Source: Holothuria scabra (Eukaryota; Echinodermata; Holothuroidea; Aspidochirotida; Holothuriidae). Taken from it: 64,000 bases of DNA. This document shows, one piece after another, positions 1-13,492 of this stretch. A model generated the notes under the pieces. The model was given only the letters and a program-made list of their open reading frames with translations. It was not told the origin of the DNA and searched no databases. Position numbers and translations under genes: made by a program. The stretch spans positions 31,687,903-31,751,902 of the forward strand of contig CM074179.1 of NCBI GenBank assembly GCA_037179385.1. The letters are read 5' to 3'. Position 1 is the first letter of the stretch; every line of letters begins with the position of its first letter.

Positions 1-1890
1 TTCGATCGCAGATTGTTACCTTGAAAATACCAAAATGTCCATCAACTGTTTGCTTTCTGAGCAATCGGACATGAAAATCGTGAAATGAAGCGAGTTTTCG
101 TACAATCGATCGCTTTTCGAGAGCCAAGTTTTGTGTGACAGAAGCAACCTGGCCTGACATACCCAGTAGGACACACCCACTTTGCATTCAAAATTTGTAC
201 TTAATCTATGACAAGATTATATTATGCTAATAGCCAGGGGTCGGCGCCAAACACGAAATTTAATTAACATAATTGATTGACACCAAGGTTTTCCAGGGCT
301 TCTTTTCTGGTAGAGGGAGACATTCATATAATATCTTTGTAAATGTGCAATTATTATGCGGTACTGAAAACAGAAAGCTCGAATTTCGTATTCATGTACA
401 TTACACTTTTGCCGTGCTGCTAGATCTCAAGGGAAATAGCTATATACTCATTGTCGGCGAAAACAGTACATATCGCAGGCTAAAATGAAGAGAGTCATCA
501 TCATTCGTCACCTAAACTAAAATTTTGCATAGAATGTACCACAAATCGTATTTAGCACAGCCCTGTGACATCAATTTGAGAAAAGAAAACTGAATGGGGA
601 GGAAATCATCTCGCAGGTCGTGCCCTTCAAAAAATAAAAAAAAAACCGTCGAACGTGTGTGGACTTATGACAGACAGATGTAGGAGGGTCACGTAGGGGG
701 GAATTGGAACTATGTCAGTGGGTCAGGTGCGCGTCGAGAGGAATGAATCTGTTGGGGTTCTTCAGCGCGTAACAGGGTCCTGATGCACAGAGGTAGCACT
801 GACTCACATGTCAAGCGGGATTATTCCATTCCTTCACACTGTTTGAGGCAGGAAGCAAATTTACGGAAGTTTGAACTTGAATGCTGGAGGGAAAACCATG
901 AACGTAGACCCCGCCGCCTGCACCGGTCGAGTTCTACGAACAGGATACTCTGTTGAAGGCAGTCAAAGAGCACAGACTAGGCCTGCCAGGAGAAGAACAA
1001 TGCAAAGAAGTTGAAACTGAACAGCGTACCTAACCAGGACCAATCATACTCGTCTACACTGGTCAGTCAATGGCTCGATCACTTCGGTCAAACTGACCAA
1101 TCAGTCAGCCACTGGGTCAAAGGTATGCGCCGAGCTAAAACTGGTCAAATATCCTGGCCAAGCTGTGGTCGAATCTTATTTCTTATTGGTGAAATTTGAC
1201 TAAGAAGTGGTTTAATTTGAACATAGTTTAGTCAAACTGACTAAAGTTGGTTCGGTACATGGCCCACTTTGATCAATTGTATTTTGAGTATTTAGACTCT
1301 CTGGTAAGTATAAATCAATAAATCTTGCTGACCTGTTTTGAATACCCTGAACTCCCAGGTTTTTCACGAAGGTACGCGGCCTACGGTGGGGGTCCCGGGC
1401 AGGCTAGCCCGCGGAGCGGACAAATTCTTTTCGTTCAGCTTAACGCTACGAAAAACCAACGTCCGCCGGGCAGAGATTGAACCACTGTGCACCGCCTACC
1501 TCAGGAATAGACCAATAAAGTGAATGCTTATGAATATTAAGTAATTCAACTTTTGGGCCCATTGAAAGGAGTTTCCGACCATCGCCTGCAGGCTCTGAGG
1601 GGCGGCAGGCTAAAGGGGGCTGCAGCCACAGAGGCAATACGCAGGCTACACTGCAATGTGTGTTTAAATGTTCACAGACTACGGGCATGCAGTATGATAC
1701 TCAGTGATTCTCCGATGCAGACCGTATGAGAAGTTGAACATCATTCATCATTTGGGGGCATTAACAGGAAAGATTTCAATACAAAACAAACAATTCCTAA
1801 AAAATCAAGTTTTTTTCTCTTCTCAAAGAAACCTTTACGCTACGACTCTTCAAACTTTAGTAATGGTTGGCCGAGATACTATTATCAACT
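1..1890. other. No gene seen; TGAC-rich patch at 1030-1260
   Basis: No coding exon or recognisable repeat boundary was found. The patch 1030-1260 has many TGAC/GTCA half-sites in both orientations, including the small palindromes GGTCAAACTGACC and TTAGTCAAACTGACTAA. The stretch 1370-1500 is locally GC-rich and its reverse strand contains GGTTCAATCTC, resembling a tRNA-type B box, but no A box or cloverleaf accompanies it. Confidence 0.5.
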
Positions 1891-1898
1891 CTAGTTGA

Positions 1899-2587
1899 AA
1901 GTGGCGTAGTTTAACATTTTTCGGGGAGGGGGGGGGGGGCACCCGAACTTTTTTTTTAATGTGAACACCTTTTCTGTGGGGATGTAATTTTCGTGCGCTG
2001 AAATTTTTTCCCTTTCTAAACAAACAGCCTTTTAGAAAGTATGAGTTTGTGTAGGAGAAAAGTTTGGATTCCGGATTCTCTAGTTCGGAAATTACTGAAG
2101 AATCTGTATTTCCTATTGGCAAGTCTGAAATTGCACGGCGACCAAACATCGTCGTTGCTACACAATGTTATCTAAGACCTATAATATGAGGCTCTCCGAA
2201 AAACATTTTAAAAGTCAAGAACTTACAATGGAGAAAATATGGAATTTCATGAAAAGAATTAATGAAAATAGAACGATATAGTTGAGGATGTCACTTGATG
2301 ATCTGGTGATGTTGCGGTTTGCAGAGTTCGGAAGAGTTTACCAAACTGAGCAAACACTACTGCATTATGGACTCCAAATTGCGCGGGAAAGTGCATTTTT
2401 AAACAAATAATTACAAAAATGTAGCTTTTATAGGAGAAAATTCCGAATTCTTGAAATAAGAGTTGGGAAAACCACACTCAGTAGTTGAGTGGAGTCATAA
2501 ATGGCGAAGTTCCGAATTCTTCCCTTTTCATATCAGGGGGCAATCGCTCACTGCCCTCCCTCTGCAGCTAGCTAGCCTACTCCACTG
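1899..2587. mobile_element. hAT-like non-autonomous element with perfect 8-bp TSD
   Basis: The 689-bp segment is bracketed by a perfect 8-bp direct repeat, CTAGTTGA, at 1891-1898 and 2588-2595. The left end reads AAGTGGCGTAG and the reverse complement of the right end reads CAGTGGAGTAG, so the termini are short imperfect inverted repeats of the CAGTGGCG type usual in hAT elements, which duplicate 8 bp. The interior has a poly-G tract near 1927-1939 and no long ORF. It is a deletion derivative or MITE. A diverged relative lies at about 3878-4455. Confidence 0.8.
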
Positions 2588-2595
2588 CTAGTTGA

Positions 2596-3870
2596 TAAAC
2601 TGTTCTGATTGGACGAACAATAGTATAACTTTGCTTCCAATGAAACTTTCACGAACAACTACTAGAAAAAGAACTTACATACCGAATTGAATCAGATGAC
2701 TCTTTTATCAATAGCCTGGGTTGTCTTAGTGATTGCAGATACAATTAGACCCACGTCTTTAGACTGAAAACGTGCGGCGTGGTAGACAGCTGTCCAGGTT
2801 ACCGGTCCACATTTTCCCCCCGTTTTCGTTTATGCATGAATCGATCCAACCATACACAGGCGTGATTTGGACGATTACTATGCAGGGAACACAGGGGCGT
2901 TTCCAGATATTTCATTAAGAAGCATACACTGCTATTCTGAAAAAGTCGCCCCTCGGACCGCCGGAAAAGACATTTCCAGACATGTGAGAAAAATGTAGGC
3001 AGTGAGCAAATTTGCACAAAATTTTATACCTTGAACCAAAAAAAAAAAAAAAACAAAACAAATTGCACAATGATCAGGAAATTACCATAAAATGTACCAC
3101 AGCTATAGACAAATCCGATTTGCGCTTATTTTTAGTGACTGTATATAGGCCGCCATTAGTGGGGTCCATCAGCCTAAAACGTTTTTATTTATTGTTTAAA
3201 TGAATTTTAAACCCTCATATTTAGTGAACTTGGAGAATTTAAGATACAAATTAGTGTACAACCATCCATGATAGAGGTAAGCAAGGGAATCGAAAGATTT
3301 AAAGGTGATGGACCCCAGTTATGGCCAACTGTAATCAGGCCATCACTTGCTGTCCGGATTCGTGTATAGAATGACATGAAAGTTGCTCAGTGGCGGAAGA
3401 GGGGGAGGCTGAAGTCGGACCTCAGCGTACCTCGTATACAGGCCTGAGTCAAGGGGTCGAACATAACAAGGAAATGAAAAATCACTTTAGTTTGGATAAG
3501 TGCATTCGTCTGCCGAGTTTCATGATTGGTTCTTGAGGGTCAGCTATTCACATTTCTCATTAAATTATGAAATTTCTGAGATTTTAGGCTAACTTGAGCA
3601 TTACGACAGTGATGTACGCAGGAGGGCATTGGGGCACGCTCCCCTTCCTCACAGATGCCATTTTTTTTAGATTTCCAAAACATAACTTTGACATCCCCAA
3701 AATACATAAATTTTAGATCCCTAATAAATTAACTTTAACTTCAAAAGGTAGCATATGTAGTACCAGGGCGACTCAAAACCTTCAAAGGAGAAGGATTGTC
3801 TCTCCAAGGCCCAACACTTGGCCATTATATGTATATTTTTTTTATTATTTTTATTTATTTATTTTTTTTG
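2596..3870. other. Decayed repeat DNA, no gene
   Basis: No coding exon was found. Positions 2945-2985 hold a diverged copy of a motif that recurs at 53.8-59.4 kb (CCCCTCxGACxGCCGGAAA). From 3612 the text GTGATGTACGCAGGAGGGC resembles another hAT-type left end. The segment 3728-3800 resembles 4450-4530, so two related elements lie head to tail. A poly-A tract is at 3039-3055. Confidence 0.45.
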
Positions 3871-3877
3871 TTAAGTT

Positions 3878-4455
3878 CAGCGGCGTACATAAACTTCTTT
3901 TACAGGGGCAAGCATCTGAATTTTCCTATTTTATTTATTTTTTTGAAATGTAAACACTTCAGTATTAGGAACCGAAGTTACGTAATTTGCATATCAACAT
4001 ATATCTGAGATAGCCTGTCCGACTAAAGACCGTTTTCGTTACATAATGTTATCTAAGGAGTGTGAATAGAGGCTTCCCGGCGACATTTAAGAAGCTTTGT
4101 CTTCTTTCCTTTTTTAGACAAAACATTTCAAAATTAGAACCTATATTGAAGAAAACGTAGAGAAACGGCAATCTAGCGGTTCAGTTACAAGTTTACCGCT
4201 GTACTGATTTATGAGCGACCACTTACCGGCACTGCGTTAGAGATTGTTTAGGGGGCGCGCGAAAATTTCCCCCGGCAAATTATTACAAATATGGAGCTTT
4301 TATTGGAAAGGATTTGAAATTTTATGAAAAGTTGGGAAAACAGCAATGTAGTAGGCTGATGTCTCAAATAGCACATTTCCGAATTTTTCCACTTTTTCGA
4401 GCCGGGGGGGGGGGCTGCCTCGCTTCCCCCTGTAGACACGCAACACTCCAAACTT
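3878..4455. mobile_element. Diverged relative of the 1899-2587 hAT-like element
   Basis: The left end CAGCGGCGTAC matches the left end at 1899. The interior aligns by eye with 2160-2580: AATGTTATCTAAG near 4042 versus 2166; TTATTACAAATATGGAGC near 4277 versus 2410; GTTGGGAAAAC near 4329 versus 2462; and a terminal poly-G/CCCTC block. Divergence is considerable and no clean target duplication was found, so this is an older copy. Confidence 0.55.
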
Positions 4456-6803
4456 TACTTCAAAAAGGTAGTATAAGTGGCACCAGTGTATGAGAGGGCA
4501 CCCAATTTTTCAAAAATTTGCAAAGGGGAGGGGGAACCTCCTTAGATCCTTCCCCAAGAACAACAACCACTAATACACTTTTTTCAGTTCCAAAAATAAG
4601 CAAATTTTGTAACAAATATTACTTCAAGTGAATGAAAAGACACTCAATTTTTCAAAAATTTTCAAGGAGAGGAGAGGGGACCCCAGGCCAACGATCTCTT
4701 CTTATACTACATGACCTTCTTTTTCTCAAAGTCCTCAAAAATCATTCATATATTTGGGAAGAGAAAGAAAAAAATTGGGATCTGTTGTTCAAAAAAATTT
4801 TGAGTGACCGACTGTTTTTGCACTTTATAAAAATAGTGATAATGAAAGAAATGAAAAGGTGAGACCAGAGAAATTATAATACCATTCCAAATGGTTGGTA
4901 TTTGAGATGTTATTCCCAAGGGTGTCTACATCAAAAATGCTGCGATATTTATAGCAAAATCAGGAAAAACGGCCTGTCAAATCATGTGAGAAATTACTGG
5001 GTACTTTAAAAATCTGCCCGGACATCACCACAGATGATTAACAAGAAGGCATGTCCAGGTCAATCCGGGCGACTGGTAACCAACTCTAACTCCATGGCAA
5101 AATTTAGACCCAGTCAATTCCAGCGGCAGAGGGCCTCACAGAATATAGAGGCACAGAGTTTGGACTTTAGAGCTGAATTCATGGAAAGGGGCTTTAACCC
5201 GCCTAACCCCTTTAACCAGACATGAATGACGGCAAATTAAATCGAATTTACGAACCCCAAAAAGGGAGAGGAGTCCAGGTATAAATACTCAAAAAACAAA
5301 CTTAACACTAGCTCACACCTGTTGACAGGTTGAATTCTCCACTCACTTCAGCAGTTCCATAAGTTTTCAAGCATGAAGTAATATTTTCATCAGGAATTTT
5401 TTTTCTGCGTAACATTCCCTGGATTCAACTCAGACGAGGATCTAAGGGGCGGGGGTTTTCCAGGCCCAATCTCCCTTTTTCGCCACATCAACAATAATAC
5501 ATACAAATGCAACGGTAAACAATCTACGAGAATAACAAAGGAGCCAGCTATTTAAGGCCCCTGCTTCCCATTTATAAAACACAAACACCAAATCCATGTA
5601 CCTTACATGACATTCATTCATTCTCTTCTATGTGCGAGGCTTCCCCACCCTGCTTTCACCTCAACAATAAGAATGCCATTAAGGCGTTTTAATAAAAGGT
5701 GGAGTAACTTGAAACTTCATACACTTTAATACAAAATTAAAGGGTAAATGCGCTATTGAAGTTGAGCCAGGTTGTCATTTAACTTACATGGACCCTTGTT
5801 AATGAAAGGATGCTCCTTGTGATTGGCTTTTCTCGTTTTCCTATTTCTTATTCTTATTATTATATCAGTTTGACCCTACGTAGAGGCACGCCCGAACCAA
5901 GGAGCTCATACCGGGTTTTACCAACATAAACCAGGAGTGGGGAAGAGGAATATTAACAACTGTCCCCGACGATATTGTGCCTTGCTTGGTCACCATGCAT
6001 CAATGATGCAGCCATGGGAGTAAAAATTTACAAACTGCGGAGTGCAAAATCTAACTTGTTTTCATAAATGTTTACCGTATGGCGCATATTGTTGTAATAA
6101 CGTCATTATGATTAATGATCATTTACCTTTCTTGCCTGCATGGGTTGCCCCACATTCCAACGAATGCTATACAAGATACGGCAAGTAACTTTATCAAAGA
6201 CACTCCTGATGAATATTTTTTCTGCTTACATATATCTGCAGTCATTGTGTTAGGCTACTTCCATCATTTCCCGACTTGGATCCCTACACTACTAGGATTT
6301 TCCAAAATAGCATAGGCCTACTTTAATCCTTGCTAAATGCAACGCGCATCATAGGAACTATAAACAATGGAGTGATGACGTAAGTGCTATTGCTGTATTT
6401 TGTTTACTGCTAGCTCTCATAGTTCCACAAGTAGCATGGAATTATGATCGCTATGATTAATGTCTGTTTTATTTCCAACAAACTATGGGCGTTTTTTTTA
6501 GTTCTGTGAGAAATATATTTTAGAGATTTTTTAAGTGTAATGCAGTACATTAAGACGACAAAGTTTGTACATTTACGATCTTTTTACTATTTTTTTACTA
6601 TCTGGTTGACCTGACAATATTTTGAAAAATAAGTGTTTATTTATCTTAAGAATCTTATCATGTAAATTTTTAATGATTACTCTTGTAATTATTCTATAAA
6701 TTATAAATTTATAAACAGCGTCTACACGATCATACATTTGTTCGTCACAGAAATATTCAAACCGTGACTTGTTAGGATGCTGAAACAGCTAAAAGGTGTA
6801 TAC
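4456..6803. other. No gene seen
   Basis: AT-rich sequence with several short open frames but no domain, splice-flanked exon or codon pattern worth calling. The segment 4456-4860 looks like decayed repeat, with alternating poly-A and GGGGAGG patches. Confidence 0.45.
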
Positions 6804-7222
6804 CAGTGCCTCTCAACCGGGGTCCAAGTGCACCCACAGGGGTGAATTCCAAATGCTTGGGGTGAAATTTGGAAAATTGGGGAACTGGGGGTGAATTATA
6901 CATAAAGGGGGGAATTTTGTGCGTAGGGGAAAATTTGCATGAGTTGAGTTTTCATACTCAGACTTGAAATTTCATAGCTTCATCTGACCGATAGCCATCA
7001 GTCGGAATATAGCCTGTAAAACTGTACATATAGTTGATGTTTAGAGAGATATTCCAAACACCAGCTCCCTAGTTGTATGAATGGACTTTTACTGATGGCA
7101 GTGATCGTCTACGAATCTAGTTTTTAGTTTTTATTAATTTAATGTTTTATAGTACTAGGGGTAAATGGTGGAAAAAAAATTTCCCAAGTGGGGAAGTGGG
7201 TCATAAAGGTTACGAAGCACTG
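6804..7222. mobile_element. hAT-like MITE, 419 bp
   Basis: The left end CAGTGCCTCTCAACC and the reverse complement of the right end CAGTGCTTCGTAACC match at 13 of 15 positions, the CAGTGGTTCTCAACC-type terminus of hAT elements. The flanking 8-mers GTGTATAC (6796-6803) and GTGAACAC (7223-7230) match at 6 of 8, consistent with an aged hAT target duplication. The interior has G-rich phrases (GGGGTGAAATTTGG) and no ORF. Confidence 0.8.
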
Positions 7223-9896
7223 GTGAACACCTTCATTTATGTTGAATGTTGTTTAAATTTGTTGGGCAGGCTGTGCACCGTGCACACGATCATAAGTTTG
7301 TAGCTCTAGACTTATATCGTTTGGACAACTTTTATGTTACTACTATTTTTGTCTGCCACGATTTTACATAAACAAAATAGAGGGTTTGCGATTGGACGAT
7401 TAAAGTTTTGATCATAATTTGATTTGAACTGTCGATTTTTAATATTTGTCCTTGCGACAAATTTCTATATTATATCGATGTTTATTCTTCAATACTTTTT
7501 GACCTTACCTGTCTGACATGTACTCTTGTGTGAAAGTTCCATACATCCAACTTTGATTATAAACATTAAACATCATTAAAATGAGAAGTCGGGCACTTTG
7601 CAAACGCTTGCAAATACTCATCCAATTTTGCTGTTTTAGCTTCCTTTCTTTTTTTTACACTCTGAATACCCATCTTCATAAGATCTGAACAAATCTTAAG
7701 AGCAAATCGCTTACAATATTTAAATGACTAGTTTTGTTACTATCATTCACAACTTTTGATGCTTTGAAAGGATGAGACAAAAGTATTAACCTACTAAATG
7801 TTAACACCTCATTATATTCACTGGACCAATGTTTCTACAGAATATGTGTGTTGCAGAAAGTTGACTGTGACGGGGTGGGAGCAGGGTTGGTGCCTGAGTT
7901 TTGATAGAGGGAAACGGACGAGTTGAATGCATGCTTATTTTCTTTTCCCTTCTCTTTCCACATTTCTTGTGAATATTCCCCCTGATGCCACCCCTGGTTG
8001 GGGGTATCTGTGTAAACCTTTGAAGTAAATTACTAGAAATTACCTTCAATTACAGAGTTGTGGAAAAGATTCTTTCTTCTCCGACGTACAAAAAGTTTCT
8101 ATGTGGTAGCTAGCCTCTTCTTCGTTCAAGACCCCACTTAGGCAATTAAAACAAAATTAGGACTGCCTGTGTAGGAAACAATTACCATGGTAACAAGTTC
8201 TACAAATTAGTTCCACATTCAATAAATTTATAAATTTCGATTGCTGGGAAGGAATACTTTGAGTTAATTAGTGTAGTCCGCTTTCATGTAACCTTAACCC
8301 ATTATTGGTCTTGCTTAAATCACACCATGTGCAACGGGACGTGTTCTTTGATACATTGCGTATCGCTCACTTTTCTCATAAAATATATTTTAACTAATAA
8401 TACGTGATGAATACTGCCCTCACTTCATTAGAGGAACCGATCCTTTGAAAAAAATTTGAATTATTGAAGCAGAAATAACGATAAATTCTGATGGCTGAAG
8501 TGGCTTTTGTGTCCAGCTTCATATGAATAAAATCACACAATCCTTAAAAGTGCTGACATTTCCTGAGTAGCTTCATGGATGAATGCATGTGCACACCCAA
8601 TACTCTAAAATTTTAAACATGACTTAAACAAAGACTCTATCATAATGTGCTTGCTATTTCTCCATAAAAAAACACTTAATTAGGGCTTGCTCAAATATAT
8701 CCTCATAAAGGACTCTCAAAAAATTACTAGCTATTAAATGTTCAATAAGTAGGCCTACAATTCAAATGTGTATGAAATTAATATGTTCCATGCCCAAGAC
8801 AAACAGAAAGTTAAATCACGGATTTACTGCAGGACCTCCAGGTTAGAGCAGGCAGAGACAAGGTTTCACTCTCCCCCATCCCCTTTGTTGGGGGCATCTA
8901 AAATAAAAAATACATGAACATCAGTATGAAGTTTTTCCAGCAGCCTGAGAATGCTCAAAGTTTGAATCCCCCTTTTTGAAATTTATGAGTTTGTAACTGG
9001 AGTAGGGCTTACAAGTGTGAGGAAAGTTAATACAAGGGGTGAAGTAGCTTATCCTGACCCAGGTGAGGTCTAACCTTTCCCTAATATATCTAATATGATA
9101 CACTCATGGGAGCTCTGGTGATCTTGTGTAAGTAATAATGTAACATATAATTTACAACATCTTTCCCCATCCATTTCATGCCAGTTATTACACTTGAATC
9201 AGAGTCCTAGTGTTCAATATACCCCATGTTTTCCACTTAACTCCTTGTTTACCCTAGGGAGAATATCCTTGTAGCTCTTAATTATTGCTCCCCTGTTCAA
9301 ATTTACCTTCTTCTTCAGAACTTCATCCCTAAAATTTTCCTTCTGAGTCCATCAGATCAGCCCATATGTATTTTAGTGCCACAACATAAGATCTGTTTCC
9401 ATGGCAACAGTCACAACATTAATCCCTGTGCATGATTACACTGGAAAGGAATAGACATTTACTATATGAGGTGCAACAAGACATTAAAATGAGGCACCTT
9501 TCTCCAATACGTATCCTCAACGAAGGAAAATGGAACAGCATATGTAGGATTCAGTGTAGTGTTTGTATGAATTAGGACAAAGGAGCTTGCAAGTTATTCT
9601 TGGGTAAGCAAACAAATTGCATTTAATCTGGTTGACCTGTACACAAACGTGTCAAAGTGAAATTCACAGTGGACTATACAATCTACAATTTAAGCAGAAT
9701 TTGAGTGCAAATTATATATCTCTTTAAATGATCACTTCTGAATCTCAAGTACATCTCATTGAGATGGAGCTGTTCTATCATGAAGTTCATCAGTGATAGG
9801 CATACATATTAACAGAAATATACCTCTGACCAACTGATTACCCTGCTATATGTACATGAATGATATCCCAACTGTTACCTATCCCAATGTAATTAA
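7223..9896. other. No gene seen
   Basis: About 2.7 kb of AT-rich DNA with stop codons throughout. No exon, RNA gene or repeat boundary was recognised. Probably intergenic or intronic. Confidence 0.4.
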
Positions 9897-10119
9897 CAGG
9901 GCTTGAGTTGTGCATTTTGAGCTGTACTTCAAACCATGCACTCCTCTGGTGTGCATGGTTTGGAGTGTGGTAGATGGGCTGTTTCATTAAATTTAATAGA
10001 TACATATGAGCGTTCATCTTTATAAAAACGTGTGCAAAAAAAATCACACACCTCAAAGTGATTTGTGGTTTACGTGCCTGTGTCCATCCGCACTCACAGG
10101 CCTCAAAATTCAAGGCCCG
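9897..10119. mobile_element. Short TIR element of the CAGGGCTTGAGTT family
   Basis: The left end CAGGGCTTGAGTT and the reverse complement of the right end (CGGGCCTTGAATT) form a 13-bp imperfect TIR. A second copy, split by another transposon, lies at 24586-25607, and a diverged one at about 42675-42900. Shared interior landmarks are GAGTGTGGTAGATGGGCTG and GTGTGCAAAAAxAATCACAC. No matching target duplication was found here. The 118-codon minus-strand frame across it is not considered a gene. Confidence 0.65.
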
Positions 10120-10523
10120 CATTACAGCAATTTTTGAGTATTTTATACACCCTATCCAGCCCCACTGGCCAACAACTGTAATACAATGCATCACAGTAGG
10201 GTATCATGACTGCCTCATTTATCTTTACTGACATTATCATCAGAAAGTATACTGAAACATAATGCAAACTTTGACAATTTCATTTACTGAAACCTTAATG
10301 GCAAATTCTGGACAAATGAAAATATCTGGGAATGATGATATAACTATTCCAATAATCTGTCCAACAATAGGCTCATCTGAATTGGAGCAATATCTTGTCA
10401 AAAGCAAGCATCTGTGGGGGATGGAAGAAATCTTCAGTTCTCTATAAAATTTCTAGTTGCCATTAAATCAAAGCAATTTAACACATTTGACCTCCTGAAA
10501 AGTCCCCCCCCCCCCCATCCTCC

Positions 10524-10735
10524 AGAGATGCCAACATTTACATTCAGAAAACAGGGAGGTTTCACACAGGAATCAGGGAGGTCTTTTAGAATTACATGCA
10601 ACTTAATGAGGGAAAAACTTTCTTGAGTCAGGGAGGTTGTCATATTTTTATATTGTCAAGCTAATTGGAATGGACAAAAAATCCCTGAATTTTCAGGGAG
10701 CCCCCCCCTAAGAATCAGGGAGAGTTGGCACCTCT
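10524..10735. mobile_element. Small TIR element flanked by poly-C tracts
   Basis: The left end AGAGATGCCAAC and the reverse complement of the right end AGAGGTGCCAAC form a 12-bp TIR with one mismatch. The interior repeats CAGGGAGG and AATCAGGGAG several times. Poly-C tracts lie on both sides (10503-10516 and about 10737-10750), so it either inserted into a C-tract or carried one. Superfamily not assigned. Confidence 0.6.
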
Positions 10736-11005
10736 ACCCCCCCCCCCCCACCTTCATTCCCTTGTCTACAAGCCTGCAAGAGAAAGAATAAGAGCTAAAA
10801 TTCCAGTATGCACATCAAAGGGAAATATCAAAATAAAAATGGCATCAGTATTGGAGTGGCAACTGCTTTCACTACTACTTATCACCCACTGCAAAAGCTC
10901 TGTTCAAACAGATTTCCTCTAATGAAAGATTATACAGAACAACAGGTTCTTCTATGAAGCAATTTCTTAAAACAAACAAATGTGCCAATTAAGACTAGAG
11001 CTTCC

Positions 11006-11239
11006 GATGACAGGGTGTTTGGTCAAATGGTAAGAGTATTATCCACTTCTCCCACTCTATTCCCAGGTCGAGTCATACCAAAGACTCTAAAAATAGAAAC
11101 TACTGGTGATGCTCTGCATAAGCAATGGACTTAGCTAGGGAAAACAAACCAGTGAGCCACAACTGGAAAAAATGCCATGGCCAGTCGACTTGAACCAATA
11201 CATTGGAAACTGGGATGTAAAACTCTACCTAACTAACAA
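11006..11239 (+). mobile_element. tRNA-derived SINE with 12-bp target duplication
   Basis: The body begins with a degenerate tRNA-like head (TTTGGTCAAATGGTAAGAG as A box, CCAGGTCGAGTC as B box). It continues through the family core GATGCTCTGCATAAGCAATG and ends in CCTAACTAAC. The direct repeat ACTAGAGCTTCC flanks it at 10994-11005 and 11240-11251, as expected of LINE-mediated insertion. Other copies: 36096-36336 (+), 22225-22425 (-), 37340-37530 (-), plus fragments. Confidence 0.85.
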
Positions 11240-11251
11240 ACTAGAGCTTCC

Positions 11252-13492
11252 AGGCACATAACATTTTCTTTTGGGAACTTTTACCCTGGATATTGCCATC
11301 ATGGTCTTACGAGTATGAACATTTTGTTTTGGTTCAAAGCATGAAGATACTTTAAAAGAACCTGTCATTTTAAACAAAAGTAAATATTTGAACTTTTATT
11401 GGAACTTTTACTGACTAAAATAATGAGATGTAACTGTGGTTGACATACTGCTAATTCAAACAAAGAGAGTGCGTGCCCTCATTACTAGGAACTGGGTTAT
11501 GTGGGTTATAGGAGGTTGTCTAGGCAACTGAGCTGTAAAATACCTCAGTTTTGTATTTGTGCTATTACTTTCCATATATGTAAAGAATTTGAGCAGCCTG
11601 AATGTACATGCCCTAATTAAGTCTACCCAACCTCATGGTATAATTTCTTTCCCTCTGATCTGTCTTATTTAAATAAAACATAATCAAATGCTAACATGTT
11701 ATGTATCTCCTTGGTCACAAACTAATATGGTCATGTGACAAGAGCAGACCAATAAGAGCTGGAATTAATACATGGAATTTATTAAACTAAATAGCATATG
11801 ACATTGCCTGAATGATACTTCCAACAGGGTTCACTTTGATTTAAATCATGTCAATTAAAAAAGTGATTTTAATAGATGCAAATCATGATTTCAACCAATT
11901 TTTCAATCTAAATCAATTCATTTGGTTTAAACAACTGATTTAAATCATGGTTTTTTTAAATACATAAAAAAATCACCAATCCTTCTTACAAAACTAAATT
12001 TAGAGTAGTGGTATATACACTTTGCAAATATATGAAATAAATAGATGCTTTGCGAAACAAACTAGCAGTAATTAATGTCACATAAAAAGATATTTTAAGA
12101 TAGCTGCTGTCTTTTCCCAAATATTCCAGTGAGTCAAAAACAAAAAAGTGAAATAGCTTGATTTTCATCACATAACAGATGTAAAATGACTTACCTTAAT
12201 GAGCTGTTTGTGAAGCAAAACTTTCAATACTCCTTGCACCAAAAAAATTATTAAATAATCCACTGAAGCATGGTAACTCGAACATTAACACAAATCTATG
12301 TCACATGTGTATTTTAAACCAAACAAAATGACTACATACATGCAAGAACTCCCAGACTAAATATGGCTAGAAGAAAATGAACGATAGACCAAACAGGCTA
12401 GTTGATGACGGTAAACAGATTTCACAGCTACAGAGTTTGGGGAAGAATGTAAAGTGGCACATTCATGAAAACTTAATTACTTTCACACATCATCGTGGCA
12501 ACTTATATATAGCTTTGTGTCAAATCCTTTTACATGAGGAAGATAAATGAACCTGAAGTTTAAATTTTGTGAACTTCAATATTAGGATATGATGACCTTT
12601 CTGATGGAGGCTAACTTGTCTTTAAAATGCAAAACTCTGATTACACATGCAGTGTTTCCGGCAGAGGGGGGGGAATGAGGGGCCAAAATAATGTGGATAA
12701 AATCCCGCCCCCCCCTCTCATTTCCATAAAAATTAGAAAATTTGGTTTCTTTTTTAAAAAAGAGGACTCTATTGCAGCAATGCTTGAACTTACACAAATA
12801 AATGGCCTCTAAAGAACTTCAAATAGCACCTAACAGGGTTTTGAAGCAACATTTTGTCCCCCTGAACCGACTTGTAACCTTAGCCTAGGACAGCATCAAT
12901 TTGGAATTGGGGTTTAGCAGTAATTAATCCACCCTTTTTTATGTTTCTGGAGGAATCCCTGACATGGGCCATCTATTCATTGACTCTACAGTGGCAGTAG
13001 AAATCTGACATCAAAAATGGTCTAATTGGCCATAAATTGTGCCAGTATTCTACACCTTCCTCTTAATCTGGTGGCTTCCCAGTATTTTTTACCTTAATTC
13101 CCCAAACCCCCTTCTTTTCCCCTCTTTTCAGTCATTAATTTTATGACACACTCTTTGAAATATCTTAGATCTCCATCTGAATGCAATAAATCTGACATTA
13201 TGAAGGCTGACTGAAATCTATGAATTCTCATTTGGTATTTTGAGTCATGATTGTGACACAAATATCCACTGAGCCACTTTCATATAAAGCTGAACACATC
13301 GTGACCTTCTCTCTCCATCAGAGGGATACTACCAGACACTCCTTTTTTTGGCAGAAAACAGAGGAGATTAAATGTCTACTCAAGTTTGTAATACACTGTA
13401 AGTCCCATTGAATGCTGCACTGCACAAATTGGTTTAGAATTAACTGATTACTACTTTCCAGGAGTACTGAGAGACAACAGTATGGTAGATAA
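11252..13492. other. No gene; ATTTAAATCA-rich patch at 11830-11960
   Basis: The patch 11830-11960 repeats TGATTTAAATCATG-like phrases in both orientations, as in some decayed DNA transposons. A G-tract and C-tract pair at 12664-12720 (GAGGGGGGGGGAATGAG and CCCCCCCCTCTCATTTCC) can base-pair and may be the remains of a TIR element. No exon recognised. Confidence 0.4.

Noticed and set aside
9838..10194. 118-codon minus-strand ORF
   Set aside because: It covers the 9897-10119 TIR element; other copies of the family do not keep the frame.
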